DNA of 64,000 nt from Deroplatys truncata. Its lineage: Eukaryota > Arthropoda > Insecta > Mantodea > Mantidae. The DNA lies in NCBI GenBank assembly GCA_030765065.1, contig CM060990.1:456652321-456716320 (forward strand), read 5' to 3'. The notes under the pieces were generated by a model. That model worked only from the letters and a program-made list of their open reading frames with translations, ran no database searches and had not been told where the DNA came from. Shown one piece after another: positions 36,071 to 48,741 of the stretch. How positions within the stretch are numbered: the first letter of the stretch is position 1; each line of letters begins with the position of its first letter. A program made the translations under genes and the position numbers.

Positions 36071-37137
36071 CTATATAGATGTCATGTGTAGCAGTATGGT
36101 AAATGTGTAGCACAAAGCTGTGATGCAATGTCGCACCTTTACAGTGGTTAACTTTTTGCGTCTATAACATAAAAAGAACGTTACGCTTAGAACTTAAACG
36201 CCATAAACTTTTTGACTCCATTTTGTTCCTGGAATGGGATTTTGGAGAATTAGTGCACGAATTCATGAACATCTGTACAGCAACATTTTTATAATTAGAG
36301 CCAAAACTATGCTGAACAAAGCTATTGAGAGATTTATTGTAAAAAGTTTGTTTCCTTGCAATAAATCTTAGGGCTATATGTCATTTTGTAAGAAAATGAA
36401 TATTTTAAACAAATGTGAATGAGATAAAACTGAAATTTATCTATCATTGTTATTTAACACTGGCATATCAAAATAATACGCAGTTCTACATGTAGAGTAA
36501 AATTATGCTTTTGACTAGGAGATAGACGTAAACATAGACATATTAACCTTAAATATATAACCGAATTTAATTCCAAATTATCCAAAAATTACTCCAAAGG
36601 GTTTAGAAAATGTTGAATTGAGATCATGAACAAGTACATACACCAAATTTTAGCATTCTATCTGAAATGCTTTTAAAATGTCATTTTCACCTCAGTCACC
36701 TTAAAGTGGAGCTACTTTACCTCATTTTTTAAATCTTTAAACTAGTAGTGCTTTGAAATCTACTATGTTACGGATAGACAATACTGGAAAACGCAGTAAA
36801 TGTTCAGAGTTACTGGCAACAATTAACATGTCGTGTTGCTTGGTAAATGTATGCAACACAGGGGAAATTTCACATGGTCCCTCTTTTACCGCAGGTTGTT
36901 TACAATTACTGTCAAATGTGCACATTACGAAAGCCCCGATTCAGTTGAATCACTTTTTCCTCTCTAATTTCATGGCTACCAACCTAAACATTAACAGGAA
37001 ATTGAAAGTTTGAGGAAGTAATAAATAATTGTTTTGCACAGTGCAAAATCAAAGGAAAACATCACAGATATAGAAAACTTATTAAAATTATTAAACATTA
37101 ATTAGAGAAATGTTCGAAATATTTATATTTTGTTTTT

Positions 37138-37172
<35 letters not shown>

Positions 37173-39352
37173 GAATTGCGATATAAGAGGATCAAGGATT
37201 GTGCAATTTGTTTGTGACTGGAAATGTAAATCTGTATCGTCCAAATATGAATTTCTGGAATTCGTACTATTCTGGGTGATAACTTTGCAGCTGCCCACTG
37301 GGAAAGCTCATAAACTAGTATAAAGATATAATTTCAACTTTCAGCGAAGGTAAAAGATAATTGTTAACTTCTACCTTAAAAAGCAGTAAGCTGAAAATGT
37401 TTTCACCATTTACCAGATATTCCTTACAAAACTGGTTTTGTCCTGTGACCGTAACATATATAATAAAGCAGTAACCCTTGTATGAAAATTGTTATATAAT
37501 ACAGTCCAGTTGTCCCTTAAGGCACAATTCTTTTGGAATTCTAATTGTATCTCCCAAAGGCAGCTTATAGCCGGGTTCAAATTGAAAAAATTAAAATATC
37601 TTCCTCATTACTTGATCTCCGTATTTACTTATTTTATTCCTTTGTTTAGCATCGTAGGCTTTGTGTATATAAATATGTTTCATGCTTCTAGAGTAAAGTA
37701 TACTAATTTTACAGTGTCTATAATTGCCCATTATCACAGTGAGAGCCTTTTCGTAATTAACCTCCTCTTTTTTTTTGTAATGAAAGCTTTTATCAAGACT
37801 TTTGCAATTTCGTTATTTTTATTTTTGGCGATTATTTATTTATATTATTGATTAATGTGATGTTAATCTTAGTATTGTAATTAATATTTCGTGATCTGAG
37901 CCAACGAGTCATTGTTGGCAACATGCCTGAGAAAGTTTGTAACATCGGCATTCATTTCAGAAAGTCAGCAGTTGCATTGTTTTATGTAATCATTTTATAA
38001 AAAGTTGTAAAGTCGCGATATGACTAATATGTTAAAGTGATTGTAAACTTTCAAAACAAAAACCAACAACAGTGGGTACTTAGCGCAATAAAGCGTACGG
38101 TAAATGGTCAACTGCAAAAACTATTGGTTTATGACTGATAAATGTAAGTATTAACTCATAGCTTTGTTCATTAATAGGATGCTTTATTGTTTTCTACTAC
38201 CCACGTGGGCAAAACCACAGTACTGACCTAAAAGGATTAGGCTTATTTCATTGCAACGCAACAATAGCCTGTTTAACAATAATACATAACACACTCAATA
38301 ATAATTGTAAAGCTAGCTGGAATGTAAAACACAGCCAAGAGAGAAACTACTTAAAACAGATAATAGAGTTTGCCATAAAATATACATTGTAACTGAAGAG
38401 TGCAAATTTAAAGAAATAATGTTTATAATTTACACTTCATTAATAAAATAGTGGAATTTAGTAAATTTAATATCTACTATATGGGATATTGCTATTTCAT
38501 ATTTCTATACTGTTCTGTCATGTCAATTAGTATGCTTTTAAGCGGTAAATGAATAAATAATTACGCCTAATTCAATGCCTATCATTACTAATAGTGCCTA
38601 TATTAGTGCCTATTTTGAACTTGTTATAGTGCTTACTCGTCTGCCCATTTTAAGCCTCTATTGCGCCGAACACTATTCATTACTGTATTTTATGAAAAAG
38701 TCTTACATAATAAAAAGTGAATAAGTCTATCTTCTCTCACCAGCTTTATTGTGTACAAAATTTGCATTTAATAAATACTTAACGGAGCGTCGCTCAAAAC
38801 TTAAATTTCGTTCGTGTTTCACGGGTAACTGGTTGAGGTAGTGTACCTCTCGGAAACTCAAGGCCGTTTTCCAGACAAATTTTGAGGGGTAAGTATTGTG
38901 CTTGACGCCTTTAAGGAACACAAATACAGAAAAGATCGGGGACATAAGAGAGTTTTAAGTTAGAGGTAGTAAAGAGTAGCATAAATCATGTTAAACATTC
39001 CAAGTAATTGACCTCTAACTTTGCACTAACGCAATCATCCCATTATTTTATAAGCTGTTCCTAATAGGGAGTAAGTTGCTTTACAGTACAATAGTTACAG
39101 ATTTGTATATGATGGTGGAGAACGTAGAAGCGGACTTGCTTATAAGCTTCGATAGAAGACATGGCCCATTAAAATCTTTCGGCCAGCCGATCAGATTTAA
39201 TGGTGCTTTTGAACTCTTGTGATACACGTGCGAAATACAATTATCCGAGAGAGCGTTTTGTAACATTAGTATCACGGAAACTGATATAAGACGGTGACTA
39301 GGGTGGAGCTCATGATGGTCCAGGTGAATTCCTTTAACGTGATTTAAATGAC
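36071..39352. other. Unassigned AT-rich DNA
   Basis: A (TA)n tract lies at 37139-37169. The frame 37489-37851 plus (120 codons, begins at TTG) is very hydrophobic and is probably a composition effect. No other feature is supported. Confidence 0.4.
37139..37169. repeat. (TA)n microsatellite
   Basis: About 15 TA units. Confidence 0.95.
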
Positions 39353-39470
39353 CAAGTGAGATGGCGTAAAGTCTGTGAACCACATTCAGGAGGTCCCTGA
39401 TTCAAACTGCAATCTGACCGGTTTTCGTCGGTCGCTAGGCAATTGTTGGGTTTGATCCACGAATTTTCCT
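39353..39470 (+). repeat. tRNA-derived SINE (family C) fragment
   Basis: AAGTGAGATGGCGTAAAGT (A-box region, 39354-39372) is followed by CTGATTCAAACTGC (B-box region, about 39397-39410) and CTGACCGGTTTTCG. This parallels the head and early body of the 25.5-26.04 kb SINE. It breaks off after about 120 bp. Confidence 0.5.
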
Positions 39471-39597
39471 AATATCCCTTTTATCACTACATTTCACTTC
39501 CTTCCCTTCTTCTCCACCGCCATACCAAGCTGATCACCCACCCTGGATATGCTGTGATCCAGAGTTTGCGTGCTCCTCAATTGCCTACTGATCCAAG

Positions 39598-39886
39598 AGA
39601 AATTGAGTTTTATTTATGGGCGCTGTTAAACTGCTATGGTCCGTATCGTCCCATTCTATATTGGGCGTGAAAGACCGGTAATTTTGCTCAGAGGCCCCTT
39701 TATCAGCCTTGAGGATCTTTTACGTTCCGTAAATCTACGACAGGGACCACCGGCTTTACTTCCCTTCCGAAGGAAGACATGCTAAGGATTTTTAAGCCCG
39801 GAAAAATCCACCGATCTCTGCCGGGTTTGAACCCGCGACTTCGGGAACTAGAGGTAACATGGTAACCACTACACCACGGAGGACGA
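39598..39886 (-). repeat. tRNA-derived SINE (family A), copy 2
   Basis: Complete element in reverse orientation: an AATTGAGTTTTATTTATGGGCG 3' end at the left and CCACGGAGGACGA at the right. CTACTGATCCAAG before it (39585-39597) and CTACTGGCCCAAG after it (39887-39899) form a 13-bp target duplication with two differences. Confidence 0.9.
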
Positions 39887-39899
39887 CTACTGGCCCAAG

Positions 39900-40324
39900 G
39901 TATTGGCTTGTAAGTCCTTGGGGGTTAAGTCCTACAAAGAGAAGGTTAATCAGTTAAAGAAGAAGGGATTTAAATGAGCAGCAATTACAGAAGTATTTAG
40001 AAATAACGTGAAACATATTGTTAAAAGTACGTTAGGGATTAACGCGTGCATGGCTGAATATTGAAGTCAGGGAGAGAGGAAAGTAGGAGACATCGTCTTG
40101 CCACTTGGCAATATTCGCAACAGCACGAAAAATCAGGACTTGATGCGAAAATACCAGAATAACTATGGAACGAAGGGTCTCATGCGCACACCTGATGCGT
40201 AAATAGCAAATTCTCGTGGACGAGCTTGACTGTTATTTTGGAACGGTTATTTGGAACCTAATGATTTTTGTAAAGCGATATTTTCCGACAGTAACTGTCG
40301 GAACTGTTGCTGAAAAAAACAATG
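39900..40324. other. Unassigned stretch between SINE and family H
   Basis: Contains a short perfect inverted repeat, CCGACAGTAACTGTCGG (40287-40303). No coding evidence. Confidence 0.4.
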
Positions 40325-41195
40325 TATCTATCCAGTATCGTTTATTTTTATATGGCTTCTACAGACTGTTCATACAAAAGCTTCTTTTTCCATCTACTTC
40401 ATGTTAACTGAGACAAAAGTTTGCAGAAATACCTTCACTACACATTACATTACACCTTTCCTATATCCCCCTATTTAAGGGGGGTGCAGGAGACCGAAGC
40501 GATAGTCAAGTGTTTAAAACCCGGTGGGTAAATGCTGGCCTATAAATTCCATACTTTTTCCATGACATCGCAAGAACCAACTCAGTGCTGACAGCAATTA
40601 AAAAACGAATAAAAAGTATTGAAAATTTGAAATCAATAACAACGGATACCTTGCAAATGACTGATGACACAAATAAGTTATCTTAAATAAGTTTGTGTGC
40701 TTTAAAGAGATCTACATTTTTTTTTTTTTTTTTTGTGGAATTGGTTTTTATCTTTTCCTTATGGTTTACCAGTTATACGAAATTATACAGAATTTCTTCT
40801 GAATGAATAGGTATTCACAGGATATTACCAGCAATACAAAATGTTGTCACGTAAATATCTGAAGTATGTCATATTTTAATAAAAATTATTTAAGAAAAGA
40901 AACAATTTCGGAAAATTTCACATGTAAAGGGCAGTTTGGGGTGAGGAGATTTTCTTGAAAATCTTCGTGTCGCATCTTTGGAAGATTCTGACCCTAAATA
41001 CCAATATTTCATTTTTGAGTTATGCTATACACACTCATACTGACTAAACAAGACCTTTTTGTTTATTTATTTTTTTCCCCTTCAGGGAGCTTCAGAACAT
41101 GTACTTCCGGTGATATCTCCGTATTAAATGTTTGGTGGAGTGCAATACTTCCTCCAACTACTAGGTACGTGGCAAAAAAAAAGTAATATATTTTC
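40325..41195 (+). mobile_element. Repeat family H, copy 3
   Basis: Plus-orientation copy. It starts within the 5' block (TATCGTTTATTTTTATATGGCTTCTACA) and has the GACCGAAGCGATAGTCAAGTG and GGTTTACCAGTTATACGA segments. It then has TTTTCTTGAAAATCTTCGTGTC, with only a trace of the CA microsatellite, then CCGGTGATATCTCCGTATTAAATG and a decayed terminal hairpin ACTAGGTACGTGG. The extreme 5' end (GATGTGTTACATTC) is missing. Confidence 0.7.
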
Positions 41196-41685
41196 TCACC
41201 TCTAGTTGAAAGCCTAGCTCTCTGGTGAATGGCTGAATGCGCCGGACACAAAGCTAAGCACTCAAAAACCTGGAAAACAGCCTTATATATCACTTTGGGC
41301 TAAACCCATTTCCGCTTCTAAAAGCACTTCATCTTGGGCAACTAACCTTGCAACACGAATAAAATATGTGTTTCGATCGAGCGGAGTGTTCTTTGTAAGT
41401 GGTTATTTTGGATTACATTAATTAGCTGTTTGAAAAGTTCTGTAGCATCACGGTTATTCAGAACGCATAATGGCATAAAACTCAAGCTCCTTATGCTGCT
41501 GGCTGGGTTGCGAATCCTAGTTGCATCAACCTATCCTAAAGATTTTAATGCAGGGATTTCCTCCTCCCTTAGCAGTAATATCATATGGCTTTGTTACTTC
41601 AGTTTCCTGAGTCGATTTTGGTATCTTTCATACATCCATTCATCGTCTGATATCAGCTTGGTAAAGGAGCGCTAAACTTAAAAAT
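41196..41685. other. Unassigned spacer between two family H copies
   Basis: No element recognised. The open frame 41430-41675 plus is hydrophobic and lacks a domain. Confidence 0.35.
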
Positions 41686-42388
41686 TTGATGTGTTACATT
41701 CATATCACTTTCTTTACCCTCTATCGTTTATTACGGTGTATACCAACTATTCTTAAGAAAGCTTTTTTTTCTAGCTACTTAATTTTAATCGAGATAAACC
41801 TTTGCAAAACTAGTTACATTATAGACTTCCTTATATATACAAAGGGAACAGCGATAGCCAAATGTTTAAGAACCTGACACTATATGCTGGGTTTAAAATC
41901 CCATACCCTTCCCGTGCAATCGCGAAAAGCAACTGAAAATCGACATGACTTCAAATCAATGACAAATGTGTTGAACAATTCGAAATATTAATAACGGATA
42001 ACTCGGAAATGGCTTATGCTACATGAAAGGTTATTTGCAATAAATTGTGTTTTTAAAAGAGATCTACATTTTTTGAATAGTACGTTTTCGTCTATCGCTT
42101 AACGTATAGCAGTTATACAAGATTATAGATAATATAGGGAACTTCATAGGCTATTCCCAGAAAATTCAAAATATACATTTTGTCATATAAATATCTTTAA
42201 TGTGGCACTTTAATCAAAATCGTCACGGCTATTTTTGAGAAAACCGAAATTTGAAAAAGGTGGCATATAAAGGATAATTGTGGTGAGGAAATTTTCTTGA
42301 AAATCTTTGTATCACATCCTTGGAAGCCGCTAAACTTAAATATAAAGTTTGGTATCTATCCGATTTTTCGTTTTTCAGTCATACTGTT

Positions 42389-42419
<31 letters not shown>

Positions 42420-42582
42420 GTGCACAAACAGAAAGAGAAAGAGAGACAGAGACTTTTTTCTAAAATCTTTTTCTTATCCAAGGGTCTCAAAATGTATATT
42501 CCCGGTGAAATCTCGGTATTGAACTTTTGGGTGGGATGCAATAAGTTCTCTACCTACCATGTACGTACATGGTAGAGAAAGA
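41686..42582 (+). mobile_element. Repeat family H, copy 4 (most complete)
   Basis: Runs from TTGATGTGTTACATTCATATC through a CTTTCTTTACC subterminal block to GGTAGAGAAAG, about 0.9 kb. A (CA)n tract lies at 42389-42419. The 3' palindrome CTACCATGTACGTACATGGTAG at 42554-42575 is perfect over 22 bp. The 5' subterminal CTTTCTYTACC and 3' GGTAGAGAAAG are inverted relative to each other. No conserved protein frame is present. Confidence 0.75.
42554..42575. repeat. Perfect palindrome near the 3' end of family H copy 4
   Basis: CTACCATGTAC followed by its exact complement. Decayed versions occupy the same place in copies 1, 3 and 6. Confidence 0.9.
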
Positions 42583-43356
42583 AAAAAGGGAGGGTAGGCA
42601 CTCGCGTAATAAATAAGTACAATGTGTATTGAAAAAACTACAATTTGAAAACGGTGAAAATTTTTTCACCTGCAGAAAGCAATTACTTAAGCAAAATGTA
42701 CATTTATTTATAAAAGTAAATACATTTTACATAATAGTTATCTTTCTACGTTAATTTAATGTCATTAAAGCACATGTTTATTTAATTAAATTTAGTGTTT
42801 ACAATTTGGCAGTTGAGGTTTATTGTCAATTTGTGATTAATGATTCAAAAGCAGGAAGAAGAAAAGGAAATGCTAGGAGAAAAGAGAAGAGTCCTCGCCA
42901 GACACTAAGATGATGGAAGTATATATTTTGGTTCTGCTCGTAAATAGCAAAAAGAAGTAAACAATTCGTAGTCACCCATACTTTTCTACGGTAACTATGG
43001 TTAATATGTATTTTTATCTGAAATCTCTTTTATTGTTTATTAATTTTTACGCGTACCACGAAATAAGACCAGAAACCCTTCGTCCATGTAGCAAGTCTTT
43101 AGAAAAAAAGGTTCATAATCCATAGCGAAATAACGGAAGTGACAGCTGACACGCAGGGGAGTAATGACACACATTAAAGCGAAACAGTCGTATTTAAGGT
43201 TATTCGTCAAACACATACATTAGCATAAAATAATGATATAGTTTAACTATAATTGCCTGGAATCAACTTTGTGTGTAAAAGTTATAGATTTTATAATAAA
43301 TTTCGAGAGAAAGAAATAATATTCTAAACTGAAATAGTATCGCCCAATATGCCCAT
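42583..43356. other. Unassigned AT-rich DNA
   Basis: No feature supported. Confidence 0.4.
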
Positions 43357-43369
43357 CGCTACGTTTGTG

Positions 43370-43663
43370 TCGTCCTCCGTGGACTAGTGGTACCGTGCTA
43401 GCCTCTAGTTCCCGAGGTCGCGGGTTCAAACCCGGCGGAGGGCGATGGATTTTTTTCGGGCGTAAAAATCCTTAGCACGGCTTCCTTCGGAAGGGAAGTA
43501 AAGCCGGTGGTCCGTGTCGTAGATTTACGGCACGTAAAAGAACCTCAAGCCTGATAAAGAGACCTCTGAGCAAAATTTCCGGTCTTTCACGCCCAATATA
43601 GAATGGGACGCTAAGAACCATAGTAGTTAAAGAGCGTCCATAAATAAAACTCAATTTCAATTT
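43370..43663 (+). repeat. tRNA-derived SINE (family A), copy 3, intact with target duplication
   Basis: The 294-bp element starts GTCGTCCTCCGTGGACTAGTGGTA (A-box region here split over two phrases: TCCGTGGACTAGTGG then TACCGTG). It has the B-box GGGTTCAAACCCGG at about 43423. The body has TTCCTTCGGAAGGGAAG, GTCGTAGATTTACGGCACG and CCCAATATAGAATGGGACG, and it ends in an ATAAATAAAACTCAATTTC-type tail. CGCTACGTTTGTG flanks it exactly at 43357-43369 and 43664-43676. The perfect 13-bp duplication marks a comparatively recent LINE-mobilised insertion. Confidence 0.95.
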
Positions 43664-43867
43664 CGCTACGTTTGTGGGAGTAGCATATCTCCCTTATAAT
43701 CTCAATCTTGGTGGTGATAGGGTTGTTTCCCAGGTTTCACTTATCCTGAGAAAACACGTGTTCGGTAACTACCACCAGCTCATTTTAACATTCATTCACT
43801 GTACATAACATATGCGGTTACAGGACGCTAAACAGACGAGCAGAAGAATCACCATCTTAAGTATGAA

Positions 43868-44032
43868 GGGAGTAAAGCCGGTGGTCCGTGTCGTAGATTT
43901 ACGGCCCGTAAAAGAACTTTAAGCCTGATAAAGAGGCCTCTAAGCAAAATTTCCGGTCTTTCACGCCCAATATACAATGGGAAGCTAAGAATCATAGCAG
44001 TTAAAGAACGTCCATTAATTAAACTCAATTAA
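43868..44032 (+). repeat. Family A SINE 3' fragment
   Basis: Starts inside the body at GGGAGTAAAGCCGGTGG and runs through the CCCAATATACAATGGGAAG end to the TTAATTAAACTCAATT tail. The tRNA-like head is missing, as expected for 5'-truncated retroinsertion. Confidence 0.85.
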
Positions 44033-44337
44033 TTTAAGAAGTAACTAAAAACCAATTAAATGTTGTTGAAAAAAGTTTGTAGCTTGCCCTTCTAAATACA
44101 CAATATATTATCAACTATTTCCTATCATTTTGGTCTAAACTGTATTGTTTATGGAATACTAGCACCTTAAAGGATTAAATTGAGAATATTAATCATATTT
44201 GTCCAAATTTTTCAGTTAAGCAAAAGTGCAAAATAAACTGGCAGTTAAAAGACTTCTCAATATTGAAATGCTACTCAGATTTTATGAAGTAACTTTACGT
44301 GCATCTACATTGAAATATGTCTAGCTATACTTATTAG
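44033..44337. other. Unassigned AT-rich spacer
   Basis: No feature supported. Confidence 0.4.
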
Positions 44338-44592
44338 CAGTCATAGAAATGTCTAAGCATTAAAGCCAGGACGAAAGGAAATGAAGTTGAACTGTTACTG
44401 GACTTCACGCAGCGACATCGTAGGTTACATAAGCACCCCATCACTCGTAATGTCTGTTGGCATTTGCAGACATTACACACCAGACTGTATTTATCGCCTA
44501 TCACGACTCATGGTCGCTATTTTTTACGTTCTTTGTATTGGCATAATGGTTTGAATTGTAGATCACTTGAAGCCAACGAATTTCTATGCCTG
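44338..44592 (+). mobile_element. Small TIR element (family E), copy 2
   Basis: Begins CAGTCATAGAAATGTCTAAG and ends ATTTCTATGCCTG, an inverted pair. The interior matches copy 1: GCATTAAAGCCAGGACGAAA, TTGAACTGTTACTGGACT, TTTGCAGACA and TCTTTGTATTGGCATA. At 255 bp it has nearly the same length as copy 1. Confidence 0.65.
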
Positions 44593-47022
44593 CTTATAAA
44601 TATAGCAGCAGTTATCCCACCACCACATGTGAAAAACGGATATATTTGTTTCTGTCGAAGGAGACGTTAATTTCCGGTAGGGACATTTTACAGAACCCAC
44701 ATGAACACTACGCTATATATATTTTTTATTGTAAAATGCATTAGATCAAACTTTAAGTTCTTGGTGTCTTAAACTTACAGCGTGTTTCAGTAAGATTAAA
44801 CATAACTTTGTTGGTCACAGAATAATCAGCAGCACTGAACAAAATACATTCACAAGAACACCTTATAACGTCACTGTTAGAAATTAAGTCGGCAACGACT
44901 TGGTGAAAGTATGCGAAAGGTTAGTAAAAGTGTGACCATTTTTCCCATTTGTCCTTGGTAAGTAGAAACTAAATAATAATTAATTATATAAGCTCTTATT
45001 TTTCTGGTTCTTGCGGGCGTAACTATAATAGACGCGTTGGGCGAAACAGTGAGGAATACGTTCCCAAAACATGTTTCTTAACTCAACTGTTACTGGCATA
45101 ATTACAAAATTCAAAATATTCATCCATCTGGTTTGAGAGCAAATCAATAAGACACGCATGCCTAGGAATATCATAAAGCAATAGGAACTCTGACGTCTGC
45201 CACTCACAAGAAGAGTTTTTGGCTCTGTGCTTTTCGAGCAAACAGCTTCACTGTGTTAGACACTCACTCCTAGAAAATGTAACATTATTTATGAATAACC
45301 ATTTATTGAATTGCGTGACGTATTGCCAAAACGTATGTCCTTCAGGAGCCATTGCCATTATTTTCGATCAGTAATCCGGAAGTCGTGCTTTGAATGCATA
45401 TTGTTGTCCTCGTATTTTAGGCTCCTGCGATTTCCCTAGAAAGCAGCAATCATTTTCCGGTACCCAGGGAGCAACCCTTTTCCTCATTCCGAATGACTGA
45501 TGCCTAACGGTGTCGTGGCAGTAAAATAATACGCGTGTTTCACGCCTACTATTCGCGCATACGCCACCGAGGTAGTTTTCTTGCAAACAAGTTTAGAATT
45601 CATAGGTTTTTCCCTCTTTGCTATCCAAGCCGTCAGCAACCATCTCCAAAGTAAAAAACATGAGTTTGTACTATTTCCATGATGAGAGACAGGTTTAACT
45701 GACGTGGTCTATTTTAACTAAAAGCAAAGCAGAAAATGCCCTAGAGGGAGATGTTGCAACAAGTTGGGTTTAATTAAAGCAATACACGGAGAGCTAAATC
45801 AACGTGAGCCAGCAGGCATTCTGGTCCCTCATCACGCCGTTTTCCCAAATGCATGTGACTTGGACGAAATATGACCGCGGCAAAGCTATTCAAACGAAGT
45901 TTCGAGTTATGGTTTACTGGTCGCTCTAATGAAAGGAAAAGCAAAGAATGATTTTCGCTTTTGCTGCGCCATTCACCACAGAATTGCTACAGCCCTCAAA
46001 TGTACCGTTCATTATCAGTAGGTACATTGTCAATCCAATGTTCTATTTAATCTTCAGAATAATATAGTAGGATTCAACTACGTTATTCGTAATGCAGTCA
46101 GAAAGATACTTACATCTAAACATATCTAAATTCCAGTTTGGAAATATGTTAGGCAGAATGAGTGAAATCCGGATCGGCATTCTTTGTATTAATAATGCAA
46201 CAACTCTGAAAAAAACTAGCAATAGGAATTATGTAGATTCAACGTATTAATTATTCCTGTGTGTCGATTATAAGTGGATTGTATAAATGATTGTGTTATA
46301 TGTTATTGGGAATATTATATAGATTTCTTAAAAATAATTACGCGCACAATCCAGAAACATGTCTTTACTACTAGATTTTTCCGACTCCCATATCCTAAGA
46401 GCACAGTTGCCTGCAAAATGTAAACATAATATACATTCTGCCCTCTGAATTTTGTTAAGCGCAAAACGGTGTATACCAAGTAAGTGTATAATATTATCGT
46501 ACAGTTTTATTATATGAAATAATTTACATCGGAAATGTAATTTGTGAAGTAGAAAGGCACTACGAAAATAAAGATTTTGAGAATGTGAACAAGGGGTCGT
46601 AGATGCTTTTTTACTGCACTGCACGAGTGAACATTAAATCCGTAATGTTAGTTAGACTCTCCGGTTGTTAAACCTATTTATAGTGAGTCAGATGTAAACA
46701 AAGCAACACCTGTGTAGCACACTAGTCACAATCCCTAGGTGTGTCTGAGAACAATGCCGCCGAATGCATGTCTTGCTCGGTACAGTACGCAGATGTAATG
46801 TGCTTAATTTCTCATTGTTTGAAACAGTTCTGTACAAACTTGTTGTTTTGAGAATTACTCGTAATTTAATTTTGACTGGCAAATGGTGTTTCATAAAGTC
46901 AAATTTTAATTGTGCCCATGCAGCGTTCCCGTTATTATATTGCATCTGCGACACCTTGTTCCTATCCTCAAAATGATTAATTTGGCATTGCCTTTATACC
47001 CTAGAATTATCTGCACGCGCGT

Positions 47023-47025
<3 letters not shown>
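44593..47025. other. About 2.4 kb without a supportable gene
   Basis: Mixed composition, with some CpG-containing stretches around 45000-45600. Minus-strand frames there (44980-45207 and 45368-45586) have no recognisable domain. Confidence 0.4.

Positions 47026-47070
<45 letters not shown>
47026..47070. repeat. (CA)n microsatellite
   Basis: About 22 CA units, preceded by GCACGCGCGTGC. Confidence 0.95.
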
Positions 47071-47074
<4 letters not shown>

Positions 47075-47469
47075 CTAAGTGACGGGTCACATATTATGTT
47101 GAACTATTAATGGTTCTGAAGTGAAGTGGATTATACATTTTAGAGTTGTAAACAAGTTGTAAATTTTAATAATGGCAGCAAATGACAATAAACTTTTAGT
47201 GATTTGAATGAGTTATTTCATTCAGAGCTGTAAGTTAACATATGCATATGCAAGCATCAGACAAATGGTCAGTGGCATTATGCGGGGGTGGGTATTAAGG
47301 TAAGAAATTCAGAGCATCGCTCGCTTGATTATTGCCTTATACCCAGTCATAGGAGTTCTTTAGCAGTTAGCTTCAAGTTATTTAAAATGAAACGATTATT
47401 ATTACAAAGCATGCAAAACAGAAGCCAAGCGTCACTGGCAATCAGGTAAAAACACCTCCGAGTACTACC

Positions 47470-47600
47470 CAAACGACAAAGGAATGTATGAGGAATGGGG
47501 GTGGTTAGTTACCGGCGATCTCCCTGTCTATAGTTCAGTAACAGTTCAACCTTATTTCCTGCCGTCCTGGCTTTAATGCCTAGAGATTCCTATGCCTGTT
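47470..47600 (-). mobile_element. Small TIR element (family E), copy 3, partial
   Basis: On the minus strand: CAGGCATAGGAATCTCTAGG, GCATTAAAGCCAGGACG, GTTGAACTGTTACTG and CACCCCCATTCCTC. Homology fades near 47470, so only about half of the element remains. Confidence 0.6.
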
Positions 47601-48684
47601 TATAATTCTCATATAAGAAAACTTTTTTCCCATCTTTAAGAGAAGCAGATCACGTTGATTCCGACGTAGACTACTCATTCATCGGCTGGCACAAATCAGG
47701 GGTGAAAAAACAGTTCGAATATCCTTCCAGCGGTTTTTATACCCGAAAATGTATTGAGCCAAATTTCTCTAATTAGGCAGTATTCCTTTCGTTATCGTTG
47801 ATGTCATACTGCGGGATTGATATTAAGGTCCGAAATATTGTTTAGCTCAACCTGATCTTTCTACCTCACACGTGTAGGTAGGGATGAAGCAGCGATTTCG
47901 TATTATTCTTAAAGCGATAAACAAAAAATCGAATATCTTGCCTGTAATATTATTTTCTGATAGTTTCTGACTGTCTTTGGATGAAAATTACAAGCATTCA
48001 ATTGAGTATTTTTCTCGTGAAATAATATTCATTCCCTTTCTTTTAAATAACTGATACTACTACGGCATAGTACGAAACATAAAATGGTGTACTGCATATG
48101 ACAATACAATTTATAGTAAACCAGATAATAGTAATAATAATAATGTATGCTCTATACAACAATACTTAGAGTAGTATTCTATTAAGTAAAATGACGACTT
48201 CAGTGCCTTCTTGAAATGTAGGTACATTTCCATGGAACTATTGTTAATAATAAAAGCATTTCTATTAAACTACCTTAGCTTAATTCCAGTACAGTTGACC
48301 AATGTAAACGCACAAGTCGAGCTGAACCTTTGAACAGTGTAATGAGTGGTTAAAAAGAGCAATAGATTATGCTGGTGTTTAAGTAGGTATGCAAGCTTCC
48401 GCTGCCGTTATCTATTGCAGAAACTTCTTGTGCTTCCGGTGCGGCGGCAGTAGCCCATAGAAGCTCGACACAAGTGGAGCGAAAAGTCGGCGAATTGGCA
48501 AACATTATCACGCGGCCTACAGCGGAAGCACAAGTACTTTTTGCAATATTGGTATTGTTTTAGTTCTTTTATTTTTAAAATACTTGCAATACCTTCAAGA
48601 GACGCTTTACAGGACCATGTTTTACTGTCAGCTGCAAGGAGAAAGGATAAAGTACATCTTATATTTATTCTTTGTACTATTCTT
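47601..48684. other. Unassigned stretch
   Basis: AT-rich, with a short TAA-type repeat near 48130. No gene. Confidence 0.4.
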
Positions 48685-48698
48685 ATTACTTTCTCTAC

Positions 48699-48741
<43 letters not shown>

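Noticed and set aside
37489-37851. Hydrophobic 120-codon frame as a receptor exon
   Set aside because: The AT-rich composition alone gives Phe/Leu/Ile/Tyr-rich translations, the frame starts at TTG, and there is no conserved motif.
43370-43445. tRNA gene at the start of the 43.37 kb element
   Set aside because: It is continuous with a repeated 294-bp body flanked by a target duplication, which makes it a SINE.
43472-43660. Minus-strand protein with RERPEILLRG segment
   Set aside because: It is the complement of the SINE body and appears in the same place in every family A copy.
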